NCBI GenBank assembly: GCA_900660155.1
Contig: CABFPE010000196.1
Coordinates: 838,778 to 902,777, forward strand
From: Hofstenia miamia
Lineage: Eukaryota; Xenacoelomorpha; Acoela; Hofsteniidae
DNA length: 64,000 nucleotides
Direction of reading: 5' to 3'
Position numbers and translations under genes: made by a program. The number at the start of each line of letters is the position of its first letter. The first letter of the stretch is position 1. Under the pieces are notes generated by a model that saw only the letters and a list, made by a program, of their open reading frames with translations, was not told the origin of the DNA and searched no databases. Positions 24,343 to 36,477 of this stretch are shown in pieces.

Positions 24343-26958
24343 CAATACAATTTATTGCAACATTATTATTTCAATTAAAATGATTTTAATTTGCTAAGCC
24401 ATATAATTTTTTTAAAAATTTACCGTCACTACCTAATGTTATCTGGAAATAATTCACTAATTCTAAACAATGTTCTAACCTGAAAAAAAATTTAGTGAAT
24501 TTTTTGTAAATAGGAAATAGATTTCCAAGCAATAGAAAGAATCGTATGCAAACAATTCCCAAATTTCTTTAAATTTTCTAAGCTACACGACTTAATTAAG
24601 TACTCTTTTTAAATTTTAGGAGTTTCTTAAACAACAACAGACAAAATTTAAAATTATTTAACTCATATTCCTCAACAATTTACTACAATAATATATAAAT
24701 TCGTTGAAAATTAAATGTATTTTGTCCAATACAAACTAATTATTCATTTTATCAATAATCTCTCAAAGAGAGTGCTGTTCAGAAAAATTTCTTTAACATT
24801 GGTGTTAATCTTGCATTTCAGATGTAAAGTAGAATTGGAAGAGAACACAAGTACAAACTAATTGTTTCAAATTTGAAATTGAAATTATAAATTGTTGTTC
24901 CCAACAGTAAAAGTTCTTTGGAATTAGAAATCTTTTCCAAAACAGCTTTCTCGGTCATATTCAGCTAAGGCTTAAGAACAATAATTGCATTCAAGGAAAT
25001 ATTCCAATAATATCAATAAATTTTGGAATATATAATCTCAAGCTATGGCTGATAATAGCAAGCTTACATGCTTATCAAAGACTTCTTTAAATTTCACAAA
25101 GAAAACTGCATTTTAGCCTTGAAATGAAATCAATGCACTCATTATCATCTAATAAATATTTTGGCAACTGGTTGATAATTCTTATCCCTACTTTTGAAAT
25201 ATTTTTTAAATTAAACATCTCCATATTTTGTACATGTTTTTCTATTTCCCTATTTTCTACTAAATATAGAGTTAAACATTGACCATTATTATTGAATTTT
25301 ATTATTTTTATAAAAACTAATTTGTTGCACTAATTATTTTTGTTTAAAAATAGATTTGTAGTTATTCGTGAAGACCTCAAAATATCAGATGCTAACTGGG
25401 AATTCTATTAATATATCCTATTTGAAAAGTTCATTAAGTAAAGCACGATCAAATAATTCACTTTCAATATTTCTAAATTTCAAAATTTCTAAATTTAATC
25501 TTTTCAATATCGAACATATGGTTAAAGTACTTCGTATTTCACCAAACATGTAGACGCAACTGATTTAAATAAGATTCTAAGGTGTACACAGCGGAAACAA
25601 TTATATTTTAAGAGAGTCGTTATTTTCTTTTAAGACTTTTCACATTTTTAATTTATGTTTTTATACAAATTGGGGAATGAGCATCTACATTTTGTAAAAA
25701 AGATTTTATTCTCAAGTATGGCCATGTATTTGAGTTCACACTCTACTCATTTTGCAATAAATTGAGGCGATGAAAATATAACCCAGAATTTATTCGAAAA
25801 AAAATTTTCGAAGACATTAAAATTAGCTTTTCTGAGAATTTTATTAAAACAAAAAATCTTTAAACTGAGGTGCTATGTCAGGTTGTTTAATATCCATGTC
25901 CAAAGAGAACAAACGCATGTCTCATTCAAATTTGTAGGAGACTATTTTCTAAATTAAAATTATTAAGTTTGTAAATGGCTATAAGGCCACTACTTGTACA
26001 AATGCACCAATCGCGCATTTTTAGGGAAACCTATCCTTATTTACAGGCTTTCCGTCTGGTGGTAATTTTGGAACCACGACACATAACACACCATAAAAAG
26101 TTTCTGTACCACAAGACCCACACCACATCACAACAATAAAATTCGGTCCGAAAATTCCCACAATATATTTTTCACAAAGTTGTCAAATGTTTCAATACAG
26201 AGCATTTGTAGACACTTATTTTAATATGTATTAATATACATAAAATATTCCACCTTAATCACTGTTTTTACAATAGTCATATTAAGTAATGCAATTTTTT
26301 AGTTTGTGATATTATACGAAAAAAATGCTTAAAATTATGGAGGATTACTACCAAATATAAAATTCTGCACCTACAAATCCCCAAGAAAATCCTTACAAGC
26401 TAGAATTTCACCCCATACCATACCAGATGTGGTTTCGGGATTCCCATTCCTACGACAAGCTTTCTTATATATATATATACATGTATATATATATATATAT
26501 ATATTTATATCTACAGCATGTTCTTTAGTCAAGAAGAACGTTGTAATGTATATAGATTACCAACAAAGAAAGCAATTCTAACTAAAACAAAAACTGTGCA
26601 TTTCAAAATATTATTTCGATTAGATTCAATATTATACCATTAACACATTTTTGAGTATATATACAGAAGAGTTCTTTGAAAAATTGTTGTATTATAATCA
26701 GATGATATTACAAATGTTTGAATTAATAATGCATCTAATATTGATTTTTTGTTACAGTTGTGGTCCTTGTTTTATCTCTCAACGTGGGAACATGTCAGCA
26801 ATTGCAAATCAAAGAGACAGACATGGTAAGAGACTCACAGATGCTCAAAAATGCATGATTTTAGTGTCTGGAAAAAATATTCCAAAATGAGTTAACACTT
26901 GTCATATTAATTAATAATATGTTAAAATACACAGTTTTTAATGGGATTTCTCGAATTC

Positions 26959-27006
<48 letters not shown>

Positions 27007-30000
27007 TTTTAAAACTGGGATTGGTTAAAATTTAAAAAACATTCTTTGATTTCTACAAATGTACCAAAAATAGTAAATATACTGTAAAATTCTATTTTTG
27101 ATGAATTCTTAGTTTCTTCACATATTTCAAAAAGAACCTGATTATTTCCCTATTCTCAAATGAACAAATTAGAATTAATAGAATTATACATGTGTTTCTT
27201 TACTAATACATTTTCGTCTTAGCTGAATTAAAAAACGCAAACCAATGCATTTTGGGTTAAAGTTTTAAAAATTCAATTCAAACTATGATGAATTCATGCA
27301 TGGAATAGAAATCCCAAATAAAAAGCTCGCCATTAAAAACATTGTTCATTGCTTCCTTATTACAACATCTTCAACACTTGCACCACTAATTTTACCATTT
27401 TTATAGTAATCTTTGTTATATTTCATTTATAAACGCAATTATTCAATCACTCTATTTATTAGAGTTGTCTAGGATAAGATATGATTTATTGTATCCAAGA
27501 TATGAATATTCTCTAAGTTATTGTTAAACATTTTTATCTTGTTGAAATCTAAGTGGAAAGAATTCAAAGGCATCCTCAATTTGGTATTTTTGTTCATTCT
27601 TTCACAAAATTTTGTTGTAAATTTGAAGAATTTTGTCAGTTGAAAAACCTAATAAAACCCATTTAGAAAGTTTGATTTAACTGGGCGCTGTAATATCTAC
27701 GTAAAAAACTAATTGAGTTCTTGGTTAACACTTATTGAATCTTTAATTACATTTCGCCAAATTGCACTAATTCTATCAAATTAGGAGAATCATTTCGACA
27801 CACATGTTAGATATCCTGTACAATATTAGTTGCTCATGCATGTAACTAACAAATATAGAAATTGAAAGAATTTAAGGAATGGAAGAAATTTTATTAAACA
27901 AATTAGATTTTCAACATTTGAGATCATAATAAAAGCCTTATCCAATTAAATATGTTATCTTTTTTTAATTCAATAGATTTCCTTCAATTCATTCAATTGA
28001 TTAATAATATATTTAAATCAAATATTTTTCATTTTGTATAACTTAACACTTTAAAAAAATAATACGGGTAATGCATCAGTTTTAATAGTATCACATAAAT
28101 AGACAATCGCATTTATATATTAATTAGATAGTTAGCTTAAATCCAAATACAACAAAGTATTTACTTATTTGACAACAGCTGGTACACATTTCTACTATTA
28201 ATTAATATTGTAGTTGGCTTAGTTACAATATTTTTATCAAATATTTGATAAATAGAAGAAAAACATAATTCCTTAAATGTTTAAGTATTGCTAGTATCTC
28301 ATTTGTATTTTAATTATACAACGAAAACAAAAAAATTCTTTATTAGCAAAAGTGATTTTATATATATTCATATTTCTGAATGGTTTTTAGGGTAATGGAG
28401 AATTCGTAGAAATATTTAAAGACAATTTTTTAGGTATTTTCTTATTACGTTCAGTTTTATTAGGATAGTGTCCAATTTTCTTAGTCTTGCTTCAGAAACC
28501 GTTTTTTTAGAAATACTTAGAGATTAAGACAAAACACGTTATATGTATAACTTTTATGCCACCGCAAGTTTAAATTCTATTGCTAACCACTGCAATTGTG
28601 TAAATCGCTATCACGGTATTACCGCATCGTACTCATCTCTACTCTGAGGTATCGTACCATTCAAAATATTTTAGTGCCAGTGCCGTCCTGGTGCCGGAAA
28701 TTCTTTTACCAGTATTGTTTGGTCCCGCGGTACCATACCTCAAAACTTTAAAATCAAAAAAACTATTTCATCTAAAAACAAAAATCCGGAACCTCAAACA
28801 CTAAGAGAAAGAAAACACCAGAAAAAACAAAATAATTCATCAATTTCTCAAAATCTCAAAATTTATGCTGAATTCCGGTACCGTTACAGATTTTTGGGGC
28901 TGTATCGATCCCGTACGGTACCGTTAACGTACCCTATTTTTTAATCATATATCGTAGACCGTAGCATTTGAACCTCGATTTCGGAGATTATATTAACGAT
29001 GTAGTGTTAAAAACACTGTTCTTATGTATCAACATTGGTACTTGTGTCCATAGTTGCGTTAATTGAAATGCCATACTTAGGGCTAAATATAGCTGCTACT
29101 AAAACATTATCAACAAGAAAAATTTTCAGTGTCAAACCTGATGCTTTTGGCGCTGAATCTAGCTTGAAAATATTGTTTTTGCATTTTTTAATTCTTAACG
29201 TTTTGATTATTATGACGGCTATTTTTTATTGAGAAAATGAATATTTTGCATATTGAATCAAAGACATTCTTACATATTACAGATGTTACGATTGCTTAGC
29301 AGTTTCTAAAACGTGAGCGGGCTTGAAGAATACGAATATATTGTCAATCTCGAAATCGGAAAAATGGCACTATATAACTTTGACGTGTTGTCTAATTTAA
29401 AAAGTTTAAAAGTTAGAATCATGCTACAAACCTACATATTAGTGCTATTTTCAGCTTTGGTCGATTACTTTTTCAAGATTGTGTGTGAAAATATAATATT
29501 TTTTAAAGGAAACTGTTCTGGGTTTTAACGAAATTATATTATTTGACAGTTAATATGTTTTGCTTTAGTGTAACTAAATAACAAAGTCAATTTCAGATTA
29601 ATGGTGAAAATATTGATCTTTTGAATACATTGGAAATGAAATAAGTTCAGTGAATAATCGGAAATGTTTAAGTCGAATATTCTAATAAATCCTTATCTAA
29701 ATGCTTATCCACAATTACTAGCTTTTAGAGGTTTCATTAAAAAATTTGTTAGTGGAAAGCAAGTCAATGTAAACTGTGGTTGCATTCAATGTTCTGTAAA
29801 CATATTACTCAAAATGTTTTAGTCTTATTAAGATATATATATTTGCACTATCGCAAAATTATTATTATTATTATTAAGTTGAAGTTTGTCATACGAAGAA
29901 TATGCAAAATAGTTCCCCCAATACTTAAAATAAATAAGATAACTAAGAATTGTGCTTGATAGCTTGATAAAATATTTCCATAATTTTTTATGAAATTTTA

Positions 30001-33000
30001 TAAATAAAGGAACATAGATTAAGCTTCAAGCATTACTTGTTTGCAAATAAAAGAACAAGATTCTTACAAAATAACCAACCAGTGCATATTTTTACAATTT
30101 TTCGGATCATTACACAGTTTCTGAATTCGACATGAAGCCAGCAAATCTTTTTGATGTGCTAAATGTGGTCAAATTTTGGAAACTAGTTTAAAGATCTATG
30201 GGTTTGCGAATAGAATGTGCGCTGCAAAATGAAATAGTTGTCAATCGCAGTAATAAAGTCAAATCTCAATATATTATCAAAGTCGAAGACAACCTTATCG
30301 AGGAAGGTTATCTACTTGAGATTCTGTCAAGAGCAAAAATCTAACCGTTCGACTTAGTAGCCTAAATTCAATTAGAAAACGTATCAATCTCAACAACTGA
30401 GTATGCTATCCCAATTGCACTCATTATTTCAATATCGATAATAAATATAGAGCAATGATATTATATTTTTAGCTTAATTTTTTGACCTAGAATATTAAAT
30501 TAAGATTGAGCTCAGTAAAATTTAAATGTATTTATTAATAAAAAGTCTTGATGCCATTATTTAGCGTTACGCGGACAACCTTTTATAGAAGCCTTGAATC
30601 TCGTTAATGTTAATTGAAGTAATTGCATTTTAAGCAATGAAACACATAAATCATTTTTACAACTTGTCAGACACTGAGGCAATACAGATTTTAATGGAAT
30701 ATCCAACCTCGTAATTGGTTTCAAAATAACTAAAAAATTCAGTCACACTGAGCAATTTCAAAGGATGTCCGCCATTTGAAGAAACTAAGAAATGACACTG
30801 AAGTAAACTAACTTGATTTTGAACTGGACATAGAGCACATGATTATTTTGTCGGTTGAATATAAATTTGTTCATCTCAAGAAATTTGAATCATTTTAATT
30901 GCATACAAGTAAGTGGAGGAAAACTAAATGGATTTCCTTTAAAATAAGTGTTGTGCGATAATTCAAATTGCAAGTTCATTACATGCTTTACAATAAAGTG
31001 AAATAACGCTATTTAAACAAGAAGGCTTATTTAGCAATAAATCATCGTAGATGGTTTTATAGGTTAATAGTTAGGTTGTCCCAAAAGTTCGTAAACACTT
31101 GAAAAAAGTTGGTAAACGCTTGAAAAAAATTGAAATTTTATTACTCAAATAATAGCTGCAACAATAAAGTTTATTCCTCAAAATAATGACCATCATGTTC
31201 CAAGACTTTCTGCCATCGATCTGCAAGCTTTCGATCTTGTTTTGGAATTGACGGTGTCTCTTGCCCTTTCTGAACCCATTGCTTGTCTCGATTGTTCTGG
31301 ACTAGACAGACCCATTTCTCGTCTGATGTAACAATACGCTTCCAAAAACGGTCGTCCAATGGATTGCTGAGCAATTGACGACAAATTTCAACTCGTCTGT
31401 TGGCTTGTGCTTCGGTGAGTTCGTGAGGATCTTGGCGCGGCTTTTTGTGAACAAAATCAAGTTGCTTCAAGTGTCGGTGAATTGTCGATTTGCCAACTCC
31501 AAGCTCACCAGCCAATTCTCGAGTGCTCGATGAAGGAGCNNNNNNNNNNNNNNNNNNNNNNNNNNNNNNNNNNNNNNNNNNNNNNNNNNNNNNNNNNNNN
31601 NNNNNNNNNNNNNNNNNNNNNNNNNNNNNNNNNNNNNNNNNNNNNNNNNNNNNNNNNNNNNNNNNNNNNNNNNNNNNNNNNNNNNNNNNNNNNNNNNNNN
31701 NNNNNNNNNNNNNNNNNNNNNNNNNNNNNNNNNNNNNNNNNNNNNNNNNNNNNNNNNNNNNNNNNNNNNNNNNNNNNNNNNNNNNNNNNNNNNNNNNNNN
31801 NNNNNNNNNNNNNNNNNNNNNNNNNNNNNNNNNNNNNNNNAGCCAATTCTCGAGTGCTCGATGAAGGAGCAATGTTCAACCCGGTTTTTAAGTCTCCATC
31901 ATCCAGCCTTAACGGCCGACCTGAACGAGGCATATCTTCAAGACTCATGTCGCCAGATTCGAAACGCTTGTACCATTTTGAGATCGCCGCATATGCAATT
32001 GTTTCTTTACCTTCGGCAGCACAAATCTCTTCAGCAGCTTTTCTAGTTGAAAGAACTCGCTTCCAGCAGTAGCGAACCAAAACTCGCAGCTCAATTTTAT
32101 CCATTACCTGGATCAAAAAATGAATATTACTATAACAATATAAACGCAAAAAATATAGTAATTAAAAAATGCATAAAATTTAATTTTTTCAAGTGTTTAC
32201 GAACTTTTGGGACAACCTAATAATAGGTTTTAGTGTAAAACTTGTTTGAAATAGACACCTTCAATTTTTCTATTGAAAAATCTACGTCGGGAATAAAATT
32301 TTTGAACGACCTAATATGTAATAGTGAAATGTTTTTCTAGATGATAAAGAAACATCAGAATTTATTTCATTTTCTCACTAATGTAATAACATAGCAAATT
32401 TTATACGCGCGAAATTGAAGATAAATATTTCTCAGATTATTAAATGAACCTAATTTCTTCCTATGGCAGCCTGTCTACGAGCAGTCGTAACCCGATTATT
32501 GAATTTTGTTCTCTCACCAGTATAATTTGGTTTTTCATTGTTGTGTTTGTTTTGAGTTTAAGAAAACGGTCAATAGCAAAAATGGATCTTTAAACACATT
32601 TGGAAATCGTCAAGTTGTATTACTCAAATTGCAGTTTAGACGAGACTTTTTACTGAAACATCTATTTGAAATCTGATCAAGAAATTCGTAAAAACTTATT
32701 TTTTACATGATGCTCCAAATTCGACCAAGCATCATTCAATATTCATGAAGAAGAAGTGGTAGCAGTGTAATAATTTTTGGAGGAGCAATCCAATGATAAC
32801 TTTTACAGTACTCCTTCCATCTCTGAGACTAACCGGACAACAAGCATTTGTTATTCTGTCGCAATAACCATTGCAAAGAACATTTTCAATTTAAGCTAAG
32901 CTTAATTTTGTACAAAGGCTTTAAACAGATCACTGGGAGCATTGCGTTAAGCTTTCAGAACTTTTTTTAATAATCTTATTGATTATATATACACATATAT

Positions 33001-33914
33001 GATTGCATATATGTATATATGTCGTTTTAATTCCTATACACACAACTAGTTTGCATGCAAGAAGAAGAGATATACAGAAGATAATAGCAAGCTGAAAAAA
33101 TAAAAGACTTCCTAAACTTCATAGATCATATTTTATGTATTTTCACTTTGCAATTTGCTTGTTTCATTGAAAATGAAAAATCTTGTGATTCATTACTTTC
33201 AATCTTTATTAGAGTTTTTAAAATTTTTTATTTAAGTCATTGTTCATGCTTTCATATAAATTTTTCTTCTCAGTTTTCACAATTTTTCACATGCAGCTTA
33301 AAGGGTTGTCACATCTGTTTTCGTTGTTATTTCCAAAGACTAGGAACATAAACTTCAACAGCATATATATTTATCAGTGCTGTATAATATTGGAATATCA
33401 TTAACTTGTTTCTACCAGCATGGAGCTCTACAATAAAAAAGACTAACTTTTTTTTCCAGTAGCAGATCTGATTACATCTGAAGCATGGTTATTCCAACTT
33501 ATATTATCACCAATTTTAGGCCTAAATAATTTCAATCTGTTAGAGTTTGCATTATTTCTTAATCTATAGCTATAATTCGATATTCTAATGCACTGCTAAG
33601 ATGAATGTTATTGATGCTAAGATGAGCAATAATTAATTTTTGAATCTTTACAACGCTAAGTTTAAGGGTTTTTACGCCAGAGTGTTGAATAACATTTTTT
33701 GTCATCTTTATTCTTCGGATAATGTATATTGAACGATCGATGGTGGATTCTATCAATGGCAGACATATCATCAGAATATTTTGTAATATCAACCACGGAT
33801 ATTTCAGTCAATATTCATTGCATCATTGGATATTTCATCAGTTTTATCCGTAAATGATATACTACTTAATAGGCCTCAATGTGGTAAGCTGACTATTACC
33901 TCAAAGATGGGGCT

Positions 33915-33984
<70 letters not shown>

Positions 33985-34547
33985 GTGTGTGCAAAATATA
34001 ATACCTATATATATATGTATATATATATGTATATGTGTGTGCAAAAATATAATACATATATATATGTATATATATATATATGTACTCGATAATTAACAGT
34101 CACCCATTGGCAGGTCAGGCTACTGGAGGCACAAAAACTGTTTGCTTCTGGTGACATTGGTACATTTTCAACCCTGGATATGCGTAAAGCAGATCGCTGA
34201 TTCAAAGCTGCAATATTTGAGAAAATTTCTGATCTTGTCGTGGTTCTATATCGGCAAGAACCTTTCTTGTTAAAAATTGGAAACCAATCGGTTTTTACTT
34301 TTTCATTTTGCAGGAAATCTTCACGATTTAGCAAAAATCGTCTAGAATCAAACATTGCTTTACTACGTTTTTAAAAGAAACTCCTCAATAAAAAGATGCT
34401 CCTCTCTTCAACTCATAAAGCCCACATTTACGTGATAATCTAACCCAAAAAGGGAAGTTTAAATGATTTCGGACAATATCAATATTTTTTGAAAATGTTT
34501 GACTCCATTTGACCTGTAAATTTTAATCGATTTTTTAATTCACCCAG

Positions 34548-34578
<31 letters not shown>

Positions 34579-36431
34579 ATTGTAGCAATAATAGATATGG
34601 ATTGTATTTTTGACACATCAAAAATAGTATATAGCCTTTTCAGATCGACTGTTTATTACCATATTAATAGAAGCAATTAATAGAAAATATATTATTAGTG
34701 CAAACATCTTAGTAAAATACAAAGAACTTTCCCTCTTATCCAGAATTTTAATTGTCAAAAAAATGGTGGTTAATAACTCAAGAACTTCATTAGTGAATAT
34801 TGCGGACTCAAAAATTCAATATATTACATACTTTTGTGACGACAAGCTGTCTAAAATTAATATTAGAACTGTTTCCATGACATTATAAACTAAATGAAAT
34901 GTCTTACTAAATTTAGTCAGTGTAGATTTAATAATCTAGTAATTACAACTTTAACAGTGCTAATGAGCAGTATATTTAGCCCTCAATAGCAGGAAACAAC
35001 ACCATCTGAAATGTTTCCGTACGGCAAAAGATTTTTTTATATTATTTCAGATAAATTTCTTTAAAATTCCGAGAATCTAAAGTAGGGTACACACTTACAA
35101 CTTTGCGCGCAACTTTTTGGGTAATTATAAAATTCACAGAAAAAGTATTTGCGTACACACAACTTTGTGCCCAACTTTTTGTGTGAATTATATTTATTGC
35201 TATTTTTAAAAATTGAATCTACCAGTGAAATCCACTGCATCCAATACAATCAAGCAGTATGAAGAAAGAAGACCTCGTTTATAAAGGATCTTGCTTAGTT
35301 TTAATCAGCTATGTAAATAATAATGCGGGGTTAAATTCTTTCTATGTGAGAAATGACAAAATCGTGATGTATAAATTAAAAGTTCAACACAAATTTGGAA
35401 TCGCGTACACCCTTCCAACTAATCTAATCACGAAAGGTTGTGCGCAAAAGTAGAACTTCAAATTAGGATTACAACAGTTGGAATCGCGTCCAGACCCACA
35501 ATTTTTCTTGTGCGCCTCATTAAATCAAGAAAGGTTACGTGCAAAGTTGTAATGTGTAATCTACATGTACTTAACAGTTGTCAGTCAATAGAAAAATCAA
35601 CAACAGCAATTAATGGCAGCTGTATCGTAAGTAGATCAATTGATGAAACCCGCTGTTCTGTAGTTAGGTATCATTGATTGCATCCACCGCTTAAGGGTTG
35701 AAGGATTGCCATGATTGAATAAATTTTGCAAATTTGTAAAGTATATCGCATAAAAACGGATCACCTGAAGATATGCCCCCCCCAACTTCCACATTTAGCC
35801 TCACCTGAAGATACTACCCCAACTTTTTGAAGATGAAGATACCCTAACCCTAGCCCTAACCCTAAACCCTAAACTAACCCTAAGCCCTAACCCTAACCCT
35901 AATCCTAACCCTAACCTTATTTATTTGCTTCAACAGTAAAAGGGTTAAGTTTAGGGTTAAGGTTAGGGTTTGGGTTAGGGCTAGGGTAAAGTAAAAGACA
36001 TATTTAGTTTTTCCTTCAATTTTCCAACTGAAGATGTTCCCCCCAAGATTTTCCACCTGAAGATATTCCCCCCAAGATTTTCCACCTGAAGATATGCCCC
36101 CTCAAAGCCTTGGGGGCACATCTTCAGGTGATCCATAAAAACACATAGCATAAACCAATTTTACGCAGTAGTAACTTGTTTTACATGATGTCCCTTTGCA
36201 TCCTGACGTCATATACTTGGATGTGATGGATAGTTTAAATGGTGTCAAGCATTTTAGCTTTCATATGGTATTTGTACACGATTATAGTTAAAGCTCACAT
36301 GACATTCCAAAATCTTTAAGTTTTTCATAAAATATATATTTGATATATAGAAAATACCGAAGTTTGCATTTTGCTGAAAATATAGTTATAATAATTTGGC
36401 CTAAGCAAATTTTCAAGATTAAAACAGCTTG

Positions 36432-36477
<46 letters not shown>

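Noticed and set aside
31171-32149. Several overlapping frames on both strands at the gap
   Set aside because: Only the minus-strand mariner frame is real; the others are shadows extended through unknown bases.
35840-35987. Interstitial telomere repeats as a chromosome fusion scar
   Set aside because: The orientation is head to head as in a fusion, but the arrays lie inside a 377-bp element with inverted ends and an 8-base target duplication, which explains them better.
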